From assembly GCA_947471035.1 (NCBI GenBank), contig CANIWJ010000021.1, positions 1 to 41,622 of the forward strand: 41,622 nt of DNA, in the 5' to 3' direction. A model generated the notes under the pieces. The model saw only the letters and a program-made list of their open reading frames with translations, had not been told where the DNA came from and made no database searches. Positions 24,022-32,964 of the stretch are shown here, in pieces (the first letter of the stretch is position 1; each line of letters begins with the position of its first letter). Position numbers and translations under genes: made by a program. This stretch comes from Verrucomicrobiota bacterium (GTDB taxonomy: Bacteria; Verrucomicrobiota; Verrucomicrobiia; Opitutales; Opitutaceae).

Positions 24022-24738
24022 ATGAAGCGTCGTTTGATCCTTTCTCCAGTGGTTTGGGGCCTGGTGCTGGCGGCGGCAGGCGGGCAATGGCTGCTGGGTC
24101 AGGCCAAACCGCCGCTGGGCGAAGCCGCTTTACAGCCCGCGTCGGCCCCGTCATCCGCTACGGCAACCCCCGCGTCCGTTCCGCCCTCCTCCGTGCCGTC
24201 GCATCGGCCGGCGGGTTATCAGCCTACGGTGGCCGTCACCGGCGTGGTCGACCAGCACAGCCAAGCCGTCGGGGTGGCCTGCATGACCTGTCATACTACC
24301 AAAACGCCAAATCTGGAGGCCGGCGCGGGTGGGGTGGTGCCGGTGGAGTTTCACCAGGGACTGGTGTATAAACACGGAGGGCAAAGCTGCCTGAGTTGCC
24401 ACCACAGCCAGGATTACGACGCGCTCCGTTTGGCCGACGGTCGCAAACTCGCCTTCGCCGAGGCGCAAAAACTTTGCCAACAGTGCCACGGTCCACAGTC
24501 GCGCGATTACCTCAATGGCGCCCACGGCGGTATGAACGGCTACTGGGATAAAATCAAGGGCCCGCGCACCCGCAACACCTGCACCGATTGCCACGACCCC
24601 CACGCGCCTAAATACCCGCAATGGACCCCGGTTTTTGCCCCCACGGATGGCGGCGCCCTTCAGCAAAAAAAACGCGATACCCTTTCGCACTCCTCCGTGC
24701 CCACCGCACTTTCCGCCCAGGACCGCCACCATGAGTAA
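24022..24738 (+). CDS. Tetraheme c-type cytochrome
   Basis: A 238-residue exported protein: a hydrophobic N-terminal helix (LILSPVVWGLVLAAAGG), an Ala/Pro/Ser linker to about residue 70, and four CxxCH haem sites (CMTCH 87-91, CLSCH 123-127, CQQCH 152-156, CTDCH 187-191) with further His residues that could be distal ligands. ATG 24022 is chosen over GTG 24004. It overlaps the next gene by 8 bases and forms a three-gene unit with an Fe-S protein and an NrfD-like subunit. It probably passes electrons from that quinol module to the tetraheme NapB, an inference from order. Confidence 0.88.
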   Translation: MKRRLILSPVVWGLVLAAAGGQWLLGQAKPPLGEAALQPASAPSSATATPASVPPSSVPSHRPAGYQPTVAVTGVVDQHSQAVGVACMTCHTTKTPNLEAGAGGVVPVEFHQGLVYKHGGQSCLSCHHSQDYDALRLADGRKLAFAEAQKLCQQCHGPQSRDYLNGAHGGMNGYWDKIKGPRTRNTCTDCHDPHAPKYPQWTPVFAPTDGGALQQKKRDTLSHSSVPTALSAQDRHHE

Positions 24739-25729
24739 CTCTTCGTCTACGGATCCCTCCCCGGACGACAACGCTGGCTCCAGTTGCAGCGGCAATTCCG
24801 AAGCTTGCGGCTGTGGCAGCAGCAGCGGTGTCGGCATGAACCGACGCACCGCCCTCAAAGCCATTGGCGCCACCCTGGGTGCAGCGGCCTTTGCCCAGGC
24901 GATCGCCCCGCTCACCCAGTGGACCGACGACCTCACGATCGACGATTATCTGCAAAAGCACTACAAGGAGCTTTCGCCCTTCGATCTCGGCGTGGTCATG
25001 GCGCGTATGGAAAAGGAAACCAAGGAGTCGACCGGGGTGGACGTGCACATCGGCGACTATCGCCCGCAGCCCGGGGTGAAATTCGGCTACGCGCTCAACC
25101 TCTCAGTGTGCGTGGGTTGCCGACGTTGCGCCAAGGCCTGCCATGTGGAGAACAACCACGACCGCCCCTCCGGCAACAGCTACATCCGCGTGCTGGAGAT
25201 GCAGAAAGGCTCACTCGACCTGGCCAAGGGCCGGGTCAACTACGACCACGCCGTGCCCGACGCGGAGAAATTCTACATGCCCGTGCAGTGCCAGCAGTGC
25301 GACAAGCCGCCCTGCGTTTCGGTTTGTCCGGTCGAGGCCACCTGGAAAGAGGCCGACGGGATCGTGGTGGTGGATTACAACTGGTGCATCGGCTGCCGCT
25401 ACTGCGAGGCGGCCTGTCCCTATCATGCGCGGCGCTTTAACTGGAAAAAGCCGGAGGTGCCCGCTACCGAGATCAACCCCGACCAGGGTTACCTCTCCAA
25501 CCGCCTGCGTCCCCAAGGCGTGATGGAGAAATGCACCTTCTGCCTGCACCGTTCGCGTCAGGGTAAACTGCCCGCCTGCCTTGAGGCCTGCCCGACAGGC
25601 GCGCGGGTGTTTGGCAACCTGCTCGATCCCGAGTCCGAGATCCGTTGGGTGCTCAAAAACAAACGTGTCTTCGTCCTCAAAGAGGACGTCGGCACCCAAC
25701 CCAGTTTTTTTTACTTCTTCGATGTCTAA
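24731..25729 (+). CDS. Periplasmic four-cluster ferredoxin-like subunit
   Basis: A 332-residue protein of the NrfC/PsrB/HmcB type. Four [4Fe-4S] cluster motifs are visible: CVGCRRCAKAC (127-137), CQQCDKPPCVSVCP (187-200), CIGCRYCEAACP (219-230) and CTFCLHRSRQGKLPACLEAC (268-287). A twin-arginine signal (MNRRTALKAIGATLG) lies at residues 36-50 after an unusual Cys-rich leader (SSCSGNSEACGCG), which may bind metal or be a late start artefact (ATG 24836 would begin at the Tat signal). It is coupled to the cytochrome and to the NrfD-like gene by overlaps of 8 bases. Confidence 0.92.
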   Translation: MSNSSSTDPSPDDNAGSSCSGNSEACGCGSSSGVGMNRRTALKAIGATLGAAAFAQAIAPLTQWTDDLTIDDYLQKHYKELSPFDLGVVMARMEKETKESTGVDVHIGDYRPQPGVKFGYALNLSVCVGCRRCAKACHVENNHDRPSGNSYIRVLEMQKGSLDLAKGRVNYDHAVPDAEKFYMPVQCQQCDKPPCVSVCPVEATWKEADGIVVVDYNWCIGCRYCEAACPYHARRFNWKKPEVPATEINPDQGYLSNRLRPQGVMEKCTFCLHRSRQGKLPACLEACPTGARVFGNLLDPESEIRWVLKNKRVFVLKEDVGTQPSFFYFFDV

Positions 25730-27038
25730 TCCCTCCCCTGGCCCAGTCCCGCAGGCATCAGCGCCCGCTCTCGCTCCTGTTGCGAAGGCTTTACCCGCCC
25801 ACTGCCCGAACTCCCTCGCTTTGCACGCCACCAGCTATCGCCGTTTCATTTGGAAGGCGGTGTGCGACGCCACCGACGGCTCGGGCTGGTTCTACGCGTG
25901 GATGATCCTGCTTACCGCGCTGGCCCTTACCGGCCTGCACGCCTGGGCGGTGCAGGTGCGCGACGGCCTGGTTGTCACCGGGCTGAGCGACCACGTTTCC
26001 TGGGGCCTGTATATCGCCAACTTCACCTTCATGGTCGGCCTGGCCGCCGGCGGGGTGATGATGGTGATTCCCGCGTACCTGTACCACGACCACGAGATGC
26101 ACGACCTCACCATCGTGGGCGAACTGCTGGCGGTCGCCGCGATCGTGATGAGCATCTGTTTTGTGGTCGTGGACATGGGGCACCCTGAACGGTTTTGGCA
26201 CATGTTCCCCGTGGTCGGCCGGTTCAATTTCCCGGTGTCGATGCTCACCTGGGACGTGCTGGTGCTCAACGGCTACCTCGGGCTCAATCTGCACATCTGC
26301 GGTTATCTGCTCTACATGCGTTTCCGTGGCCAGCGGCCCAACCCCAAGTGGTATGTCCCGTTTGTCTACCTCTCGATTTTCTGGGCCATTTCCATCCACA
26401 CGGTGACCGCCTTTCTCTATTCCGGACTGGGCGGGCGCCCGTTGTGGAATACTGCCCTGCTGGCCCCGCGCTTTTTGGTGACCGCGTTCATCGCCGGTCC
26501 GGCCTTTATCATCGTGCTGCTCTTTGCGCTGCGCCGCTTCGGCCGGATGCCCCTGGCCGTGCGGCCGGTGCAGGTGTTGGTCAACATCGTGCGCGTTACC
26601 CTCTTGATTAACCTGCTGATGGTGGCCTCGGAGCTTTTTACCGACCTGTATTCGGGCGGGGCCCACACCGCCTCGGTGCACTACCTGTTTTTCGGCCTGC
26701 ACGGGGCGCATGCCCTCGTCCCGTGGATTTGGACGGCGGTCACCATGGGGCTGGTTTCCTCGGTTATGTTCCTGCGTCCCGGGGTGGTTGGGCACCCCGT
26801 TTGGTTAACGGTGGCCTGTGTCCTGGCGTTTGTCGGGATCTGGATCGAGAAGGGCATGGGCCTGATTGTGCCTGCCTTCATCCCCTCCACGCTGCACGAG
26901 ATTGTGGAATATTTTCCCAGTTTAGTGGAGTGGCAGGTCATGGCCGGCATTTGGGCCTGGGGACTGCTGATTCTCACCGTAATGCTCAAAATCGCCCTGC
27001 CGATCCTGCGCCAGCCCCATCCGGAACGTGCCGCTTAG
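25722..27038 (+). CDS. NrfD/PsrC-type quinone-site membrane subunit
   Basis: A 438-residue polytopic membrane protein, about ten helices, of the NrfD/PsrC family, which oxidises or reduces quinone and passes electrons to the Fe-S subunit. Characteristic stretches are FMVGLAAGGVMMVIPAYLYH and DMGHPERFWHM. The start at ATG 25722 overlaps the Fe-S stop by 8 bases; a longer open frame is antisense-like and rejected. With the Fe-S and tetraheme genes it forms a membrane quinol oxidase module next to napDAB, where NapC or NapGH would be expected. Electron delivery to NapA is inferred. Confidence 0.92.
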   Translation: MSNPSPGPVPQASAPALAPVAKALPAHCPNSLALHATSYRRFIWKAVCDATDGSGWFYAWMILLTALALTGLHAWAVQVRDGLVVTGLSDHVSWGLYIANFTFMVGLAAGGVMMVIPAYLYHDHEMHDLTIVGELLAVAAIVMSICFVVVDMGHPERFWHMFPVVGRFNFPVSMLTWDVLVLNGYLGLNLHICGYLLYMRFRGQRPNPKWYVPFVYLSIFWAISIHTVTAFLYSGLGGRPLWNTALLAPRFLVTAFIAGPAFIIVLLFALRRFGRMPLAVRPVQVLVNIVRVTLLINLLMVASELFTDLYSGGAHTASVHYLFFGLHGAHALVPWIWTAVTMGLVSSVMFLRPGVVGHPVWLTVACVLAFVGIWIEKGMGLIVPAFIPSTLHEIVEYFPSLVEWQVMAGIWAWGLLILTVMLKIALPILRQPHPERAA

Positions 27039-27095
27039 GTTACAAATGAAGTAATCGGTTCAAGAGACACGACCATCGATCCCCCCCTTAACTTT

Positions 27096-28922
27096 ATGAA
27101 AAACTATTCCCTCCGTACGCGTTTGCTTCTGCTCATCGCGTTTCCCCTGCTCGGATTGATCTTTCTCGGTGGGCGCGGAGCCTGGGAAAAGCACCGTACG
27201 GTCCAGGCCTACGAGCTGCTGCGCCAAAATGACGCGGTCATGGTGCAGATCGGTAATGTGGTCCACGAATTGCAAAAGGAGCGGGGCTTAGCGGCCGGCT
27301 TTATCAACAGCCAAGGCAAGGCGTTTAAGGCCGAATTAACCACCCAGCGCCAGGTCGGCGACGCTGCCCGCAAGAGGTTGGAGGAGCTTCAGCGGGCGTT
27401 TAATGCGGTCCAATTCGGGCCCGCCTTTGTACAGTCGCTTGAGCTGTTCACCCGCAGCCTCACCGCGTTGTCCGCGCACCGGCAGGGGATTGATGCCCTC
27501 ACCGTGACCGGGCCACAGAATTTCACTTATTACACCCAAACCATCGCGAGTGGGTTGCACGTGGTCGTGGCGATGTCGAACTTGGCGGAAGACGCCGCGA
27601 TCATGCGTGGCATTCAAGCCTACGTGAATTTACTCCAGGCCAAGGAACAGGCCGGCAAGGAACGCGCGCTGGTGATGCGCACGCTAACGGTGGATAAATT
27701 TACCGGTAGCACTTTTGGGGATTGGACCGCCGTGGTGGCGGCCCAGACAACCTATCAGGCCGTTTTCCAAAGTTTTGCCACCCCGGAGCAGGCGGAGTTT
27801 CTGGCCAAGACGGTGACCGGCCCCGCTGTGCAGGCGGTCGAGGCGGTGCGCGCCACGTTGATATCCAAATATGAGAGCGGTGGTTTCGGGGTTCCCCCGA
27901 AGGCCTGGTTCGAAATGAGTACCGCGCGCATTGATTTGTTTAAAATCATCGAGGATCGCCTAGCGCAGGATTACGCAAAACAGGCCGACTTGATCGAACA
28001 CGGCGCCCGACAAGATTTGTGGGTGTTTAGTGCAATCACTTTGGGGCTTCTGGTCTTGGCGCTGACCCTCACCGTCTTGACGCTTCGCTCGGTACTTCAA
28101 GCGTTGGGCCGCGTGGTTGAAGGAATCAGTTCGGGCAATCAGCAGATTACCGCCGCTTCTCAACAGGTTTCGCAGTCGAGCCAAACCCTAGCCACCGGAG
28201 CCAGCGAGCAGGCGGCCGGCCTGGAGGAGACCTCGGCGTCGATGGAGGAAATCGGCAGCATGGCGGCCAACAACAACCAGGGGGCGCAGGCCGCCAAGGA
28301 GCTGGCCGTCCAAACTCTGCAAGCGAGCGAAGCAGGGGCGGCGGAAATGGATGCCTTGCGCAAAGCCACGGTGGAAATGGACCAGGCCGCCGCCAATGCC
28401 GCCAAAATCGTCAAGACGATCGATGAGATCAGTTTCCAGACCAATATTCTGGCGCTGAATGCCGCGGTGGAGGCGGCGCGCGCCGGTGAGGCCGGAGCGG
28501 GGTTTGCGGTGGTGGCCGATGAAGTTCGCTCGCTGGCCCAGCGCTCGGCGATCGCCGCCCGGGAGACCGCCGACAAGATCGGCCAGGCCACCAGCAAGAG
28601 CCAGCAGACCGCCCACCTCGCCGAGCAAGTGGCGCAGCGCATCACCACCATGCGTGATAAAACCCGCGAATTGGAAAGTGTGATGGCGGGTATCGCCTCG
28701 GCCTCGGTGGAGCAAAATACGGGTATTGGTCAAATCAACACGGCTTTGCGGCAAATGGACGGGACAACCCAGCAAATGGCGGCCACGGCCGAGGAAAGCG
28801 CGGCGGCAGCCGAGGAACTCAGTGCCCAGGCCGCCGAGTTGGGCGGGCTCGGACTTGAGCTCCAGCGCATCATGCGCGGTGGCACGGTAAACAACTCGCC
28901 GAAACGCTCCGAACCCGTTTAA
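27096..28922 (+). CDS. Methyl-accepting chemotaxis protein with NIT domain
   Basis: A 608-residue chemoreceptor. A first membrane helix at about 9-27, a periplasmic NIT domain (nitrate/nitrite sensing; [20 protein letters not shown] near residues 53-72), a second helix at about 305-330, then a cytoplasmic signalling domain with the conserved tip ([37 protein letters not shown]). The NIT family binds nitrate or nitrite in known members. Its place 57 bases after the NrfD-like gene and before an Rrf2 regulator suggests nitrate taxis tied to nitrate respiration. Conserved residues of the tip look intact. No Hamp motif of standard type was evident. Confidence 0.9.
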   Translation: MKNYSLRTRLLLLIAFPLLGLIFLGGRGAWEKHRTVQAYELLRQNDAVMVQIGNVVHELQKERGLAAGFINSQGKAFKAELTTQRQVGDAARKRLEELQRAFNAVQFGPAFVQSLELFTRSLTALSAHRQGIDALTVTGPQNFTYYTQTIASGLHVVVAMSNLAEDAAIMRGIQAYVNLLQAKEQAGKERALVMRTLTVDKFTGSTFGDWTAVVAAQTTYQAVFQSFATPEQAEFLAKTVTGPAVQAVEAVRATLISKYESGGFGVPPKAWFEMSTARIDLFKIIEDRLAQDYAKQADLIEHGARQDLWVFSAITLGLLVLALTLTVLTLRSVLQALGRVVEGISSGNQQITAASQQVSQSSQTLATGASEQAAGLEETSASMEEIGSMAANNNQGAQAAKELAVQTLQASEAGAAEMDALRKATVEMDQAAANAAKIVKTIDEISFQTNILALNAAVEAARAGEAGAGFAVVADEVRSLAQRSAIAARETADKIGQATSKSQQTAHLAEQVAQRITTMRDKTRELESVMAGIASASVEQNTGIGQINTALRQMDGTTQQMAATAEESAAAAEELSAQAAELGGLGLELQRIMRGGTVNNSPKRSEPV

Positions 28923-28936
28923 CCCTTGGCCACCTT

Positions 28937-29368
28937 ATGATTCGTTTTGGTAAAGCTGCCCAGACTGCCATATCCGCGATGAGCCTGCTCGCGGAGGTCT
29001 ATGACGGCGGTAAGACCAAACTCAGTTCACTGGAAATCGCCGAACGCCGCGAGTTGCCCCAGCCGGTTGTTGCCAAGGTGCTTACGATCGTATCCTCACT
29101 GGGACTGGTCGACGGTACGCGCGGGCCGGGTGGTGGTTACTGGCTGAAACGACCGCCCCAGGACATTTCACTGCTCGATATTGCCGAGGAGTTTGAGCGG
29201 CAGGACGCTCAAATCATGTGTCCCTTCGGCCCGAACTGGTGCGGCAAGGGTGCGCCCTGCCCTATGCATGATTCACTGGTACGATTCGATGCGAATTGGA
29301 CGACTTATTTACGCGACACTCGGCTGAGTGTGTTTCAGAAGTCGGCCGCTAGGGCTAACCCACTCTAG
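28937..29368 (+). CDS. Rrf2-family Fe-S regulator, NsrR/IscR-like
   Basis: A 143-residue winged-helix protein of the Rrf2 family (LSSLEIAERRELPQPVVAKV; GLVDGTRGPGGGYWLKRP). Three cysteines, Cys95, Cys102 and Cys108 (CPFGPNWCGKGAPC), match the Fe-S ligand cluster of Rrf2 sensors, though the spacing X6/X5 is slightly longer than in IscR or NsrR. NO or redox sensing through an Fe-S cluster is expected. As the last gene of the nitrate cluster it is the best candidate to bind the motif shared by hcp and nap promoters. It is not safely nameable as NsrR. Confidence 0.85.
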   Translation: MIRFGKAAQTAISAMSLLAEVYDGGKTKLSSLEIAERRELPQPVVAKVLTIVSSLGLVDGTRGPGGGYWLKRPPQDISLLDIAEEFERQDAQIMCPFGPNWCGKGAPCPMHDSLVRFDANWTTYLRDTRLSVFQKSAARANPL

Positions 29369-29624
29369 TCACTATCTTGCCAGTTGAGAAGTCCGTGTCG
29401 GATGTTGGCCGGTTTAAGTTCCTAAACGGCAACTGATTCTTGAGCACCGCACACCTCCTGAGTCTACAGTGTTATGGCCAAGAACATCCGATGACAGGTG
29501 GCTGGCGAAGGGGCATCACCTTGACTAATGAGATAAGTGTAGGCCTATGAGACTTAACAGTTTGTTTAAGATGCTATTTCTGCCGGTAGTTTCCGCCCGT
29601 GTTCTTGACCCCATTCAAGTAGGC
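29369..29624. other. Gene-poor spacer
   Basis: Only short frames with no recognisable family. The DUF499 remnant joins near its right end, around 29620. Confidence 0.35.
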
Positions 29625-30183
29625 AACGTCACTCTTTGCCGACGAGGTCTCCATCGCAGCCATCGTCAAGGGCGCCGGCACGAAGGATTTCTTCGCGACC
29701 GCTTACGCTCAAACCGCCGACGGCTTTGAAGGATTCAAATTCGGAGACGCCAACGTCCAGCTCGACGACACGTTGCTCCTGATCGAGCCCGAGGCCGCCA
29801 AGGCCCACGAGGACTTGCTCACCGCTAAAGCTGCTGTCGTGCTCGTCCCCACAGGAACAGGAACCCCGCCGACCGGCGCGCCCACGCCACTGCCTCTGAC
29901 TTCGGGCGGCACTCCGCCGGTCGTCACCGGCACCGGAGCCACACCGCAGCCCAAGGCAAAATCGTTCTACGGCTCGGCCGATATCAACGCATCCACCGCC
30001 AAGATGCGTCTGGTGGAAATCGCTGGGGAGATCATTGCAGTGCTCGCCTCAGATCCCAACGCCACGGTCAAAATCTCCGTGGAGATTAGTGCAGATTATC
30101 CGCACGGAGCGTCCGACCAGATCAAACGCTCCGTCGCTGAGAACGCCACGAACCTGAACTTCAAAACCAAATCCTGGGAATAA
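29625..30183 (+). pseudogene. C-terminal remnant of a DUF499 ATPase
   Basis: The frame starting SLFADEVSIAAIVKGAGTKD (from about 29625) and ending FKTKSWE is typical of the C-terminus of DUF499 proteins, including GFKFGDANVQLDDTLLLIEP and KSFYGSADINASTAKMRLVE. DUF499 proteins are about 1000 residues with an AAA ATPase core, usually beside a DUF1156 methyltransferase in defence-like islands; only about 186 residues remain, starting mid-domain with no start codon at the join. Codon use is regular, so the truncation may be recent. A TTG at 29773 is not a real start. A hairpin follows. Confidence 0.7.
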
Positions 30184-30226
30184 TTACTGGCAATGATGCC
30201 TCATGTAATCGGTTTGAAAATCTACA

Positions 30227-30266
30227 GTGAGGGACAGTTGGACAAGCCGCTCAACTGTCCCCTCAC
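30227..30266. terminator. Stem-loop between convergent genes
   Basis: GTGAGGGACAGTTG (30227-30240) pairs with CAACTGTCCCCTCAC (30252-30266), one extra base on the right arm, with an 11-base loop. It lies between the DUF499 remnant (+) and the relaxase-like gene (-), where a bidirectional terminator would be useful. No long T-run follows. Confidence 0.4.
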
Positions 30267-30288
30267 GATTTGTTCGTCAGGTTATTTC

Positions 30289-31824
30289 CTAAGGATCGCT
30301 TCTGCGTTTGAGTGCTGGTGCGCTTGGAGGGGGGGGGGGGGCAGCTTTTTTCTTAGAGCCTGGATTCTGAGCCCAAAACTGCGCAATCGTCGCATTGTCG
30401 AGACGAAGATGGGCAAGCATCCTACGAGCAAAAGTATCGGGGTGAAACGCCTGCGACGATTGTAGTAAACTCTGAGTCTGACTCGACTGGGCGAACCATT
30501 TTTTGATAAATTTTCCAGTATCCCGTCGCATTTCTATGATTTTATCAGCGCATGGAAATGCTACCCTAAGCGCCTCCAGATCGTTTTCGAGAAGTGCGGT
30601 CTTCGTTTTCAAGGTGGCAAGTTCCGCATTTTTTTCGGCCTCCGTGACGTCGCGTTTATATAGAGCATTTTTCAACTTTGAGGATTCACCATGTGATTGC
30701 GCCAAGTCCTCTTGCAGTTTTCTCTTCACCAACTCTAGGTCCAAAACCTTACCGTGTAATGCCTCCGCAGACTTTCCGGTCATGCGCGCGATCAACTCGC
30801 TCCTGGCCTTGGCCTTTTCATTATTAAGCCTCCGAGCCTCTTCTTCTGCCAACTGAAGGCGCTTACCAAAAACAGGAAATCTGACGCCCAGTGCTTTGAT
30901 GGATTCGTCCAGGTGGTCATTAAGGGCGATATCCCATGAAGGGAACATCCCTTCGGCTCTTGCGGAACTGATTTTTTTACCGAGCCACTCGTAATCTTTG
31001 ATAACATTAATACTGCCAGCTTTGTTGAGCCAAAACTGGGGTATGGGTTCAAAACGCAACTTCGCAGCACGACGCATTGCTATTCCGTCCATTCCGATGC
31101 CGCCCACTTTCAACTTATTTCCACCACTTTTCTTTCCCTTGGCGCCAATCAATCCAATCCGGTTCCCGTTTCCGTCGGTGCAAACAAAATAAAAATGGAT
31201 ATGCAGGACGCCTTGCTGGCTGTGGACTGCGGCAATCATGATACCCAACCCCTTGGTAGCCATTTTGTATTTAGTAATATTGGAAAACAGGGCTTTGCTG
31301 GAAGTGATGAAGCGGGTTAAAAAATCCATGAAATCAGCATCTGGGATCACGCCATCTTTAAGGCAGTGCTGAATGGTTTTTGAAACATACCCTGGGGTAG
31401 AAACTGTGACGTATCTTATTGGTGCCTTGCGCATCTTAACCTTGAACTTAGGGGAGCCTGCACCTACCGGAACCAAGCTTTTATACTTCCCGTATTGTGC
31501 ACGTAGCTCTTTGAAATATTGAATTGTGGATACAGAGTCATAGCTCTTTTCCAATTGATCGGTTTGATCAAAAATAAATGAGCAGCCGACACCCAATGGG
31601 CCAAATTTCACCGACCCTTTGGTGAATTCCTTCAACAGTTTTTCAGCGGAAAGAAGTGGGTTAAAACTCGACCCGAGACCATTTTCGACAAATGCCACAG
31701 CACACTCCTCTTGTTTTTTTAAAAATTGAACCACGGCATCTATCACCATGGTTCCCTGGTCCGGCGCCAATCCGTGTTTAACTGTTTTATCAGTCGCCTT
31801 ACCTTTGCTTTTCGCTGCCTTCAT
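30289..31824 (-). CDS. Relaxase-like HUH protein with coiled coil
   Basis: The 511-residue protein contains His201-X6-His208-Ile-His210 (VHSQQGVLHIHFYFV), the exact spacing of motif III in MobV plasmid relaxases (HxDExxPHxH), although the Asp-Glu and Pro are replaced by Gln-Gln and Leu. This suggests an HUH-fold DNA-nicking or mobilisation protein. A long charged, helical region (about 325-440, KRLQLAEEEARRLNNEKAKA) predicts a coiled coil. The C-terminus is a Pro run encoded by a 13-base homopolymer. It is AT-richer than the nap genes. It lies 44 bases after a partner gene. I do not recognise an exact family; another HUH enzyme such as a replication initiator is possible. Confidence 0.6.
   Translation of the reverse strand: MKAAKSKGKATDKTVKHGLAPDQGTMVIDAVVQFLKKQEECAVAFVENGLGSSFNPLLSAEKLLKEFTKGSVKFGPLGVGCSFIFDQTDQLEKSYDSVSTIQYFKELRAQYGKYKSLVPVGAGSPKFKVKMRKAPIRYVTVSTPGYVSKTIQHCLKDGVIPDADFMDFLTRFITSSKALFSNITKYKMATKGLGIMIAAVHSQQGVLHIHFYFVCTDGNGNRIGLIGAKGKKSGGNKLKVGGIGMDGIAMRRAAKLRFEPIPQFWLNKAGSINVIKDYEWLGKKISSARAEGMFPSWDIALNDHLDESIKALGVRFPVFGKRLQLAEEEARRLNNEKAKARSELIARMTGKSAEALHGKVLDLELVKRKLQEDLAQSHGESSKLKNALYKRDVTEAEKNAELATLKTKTALLENDLEALRVAFPCADKIIEMRRDTGKFIKKWFAQSSQTQSLLQSSQAFHPDTFARRMLAHLRLDNATIAQFWAQNPGSKKKAAPPPPPSAPALKRRSDP
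30329..30341. repeat. G13 homopolymer in the relaxase-like gene
   Basis: Thirteen consecutive G on the plus strand (C on the coding strand) encode the Pro run near the C-terminus of the relaxase-like protein. Such tracts slip during replication and could switch the reading frame of the last ~15 residues. Confidence 0.85.
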
Positions 31825-31868
31825 TTTAGTAATTTTTTGGGATTTTTCTCTGCGTCCCTGAAGTAAGG

Positions 31869-32930
31869 TTAGTTAAAAAATCGTTTCTTGATTTGGCCCC
31901 ACGTTGTTTCGGGTGCTTCCGGCGGTTCTAACAGCGGGTTTCTCGCAGGTGCGAGGTCCCCAAGTCCCTTCCCCCAATTGGCGGGTAGAGGGCGCGACTT
32001 TTGAACGATTTGAGGCTCAAGTTGAACCTCTGGAAAAAGGGGCCCCGAATTTTCGGCGGGCTGAATTTCAGGAACCAACTTAGGTTGGATCGTAACTGTG
32101 GGGACCGGTTGGTTTGCCTCCTCCATGGTTTCCGTTTTCTCTGACTTTTCCTGAGAATTGAAGTCATTGGGCTTATCGGGCTTTGGTTCAAAAGAACCTG
32201 CAGGCGCTTCCAGTCTGAAAAACTCCGGTGGGCTCAATCGGCAGGTAATGTCGGAGGGGGATGTTGCCGCGGCCGAAATCAGTTCAATGCATTTTTTTGC
32301 CTGATCAAACTGACGTGCTTCGAGAAACTGTTTAGCAATAGCCGAAACACCTTTGATGTATGCCGCGAGGGTTTGGGTGGGCTTGGCTTTGGGGAAGTCT
32401 TTTGACGTGGGTTCGCGACCTAGCTCGTTACGCTTCTGCTCGTAGATTTGCGCCGCCTTAAGTGGACTCCCCTTTGCCACGCGATGCGCCTCGGTAATGG
32501 CAACTAGGCTCGGTAGATTTTCAGGTTTACCCATGCGATCATAAACCCAGAGGTAGTTCCTCCATTTGTAATAATTCGATTTGGATAAGCCTTTGTGGTC
32601 ATTTAATTGTTTCAGAAATTCCCCCCACGTCTTGTAGGCGGGTTTGTAAGCATCCTGCTCCTTTATTACCAACAACACCTTAGCGACTATGAGCTGCAGG
32701 GGCAAAACGACGCGGTTCGTTTCTTTACAAACCGCTTCATTGAGGGAGCCAACGATTTCAAAAACGTCAGTTGCATCAAGTCCATCCAAGAACGAGCTAA
32801 GTTTTTCGTTAAGGCTCTCGTCGGCAAGGGGAAGACGAAAAATTTGATCGATAAGTAGCAATTTTGACTGATCGTTCAGATTGTTGAGGCCAGAGGGTGT
32901 GGGCAGGGCGGGCTGCGAGGGAGGATTCAT
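31869..32930 (-). CDS. Unknown partner protein of the relaxase-like gene
   Basis: A 353-residue protein with two parts. Residues 20-220 are helical, with a possible DNA-binding segment (KTWGEFLKQLNDHKGLSKSN YYKWRNYL, about 100-130). The rest is a Pro/Glu-rich, probably disordered linker with a short Trp-containing end (ETTWGQIKKRF). No catalytic motif is evident. It precedes the relaxase-like gene by 44 bases, so it may be an accessory or auxiliary protein of DNA processing. A perfect palindrome GTCTCAC-AC-GTGAGAC lies 19 bases upstream of the start, a likely operator. Confidence 0.65.
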   Translation of the reverse strand: MNPPSQPALPTPSGLNNLNDQSKLLLIDQIFRLPLADESLNEKLSSFLDGLDATDVFEIVGSLNEAVCKETNRVVLPLQLIVAKVLLVIKEQDAYKPAYKTWGEFLKQLNDHKGLSKSNYYKWRNYLWVYDRMGKPENLPSLVAITEAHRVAKGSPLKAAQIYEQKRNELGREPTSKDFPKAKPTQTLAAYIKGVSAIAKQFLEARQFDQAKKCIELISAAATSPSDITCRLSPPEFFRLEAPAGSFEPKPDKPNDFNSQEKSEKTETMEEANQPVPTVTIQPKLVPEIQPAENSGPLFPEVQLEPQIVQKSRPLPANWGKGLGDLAPARNPLLEPPEAPETTWGQIKKRFFN

Positions 32931-32948
32931 GTGATTTTGGGTCCTGTT

Positions 32949-32964
32949 GTCTCACACGTGAGAC
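32949..32964. promoter_or_regulatory. GTCTCAC-AC-GTGAGAC operator-like palindrome
   Basis: Two exact 7-bp arms with a 2-bp centre lie 19-34 bases upstream of the partner gene's start at 32930. The position near the promoter suits autoregulation of the two-gene module. Confidence 0.5.
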
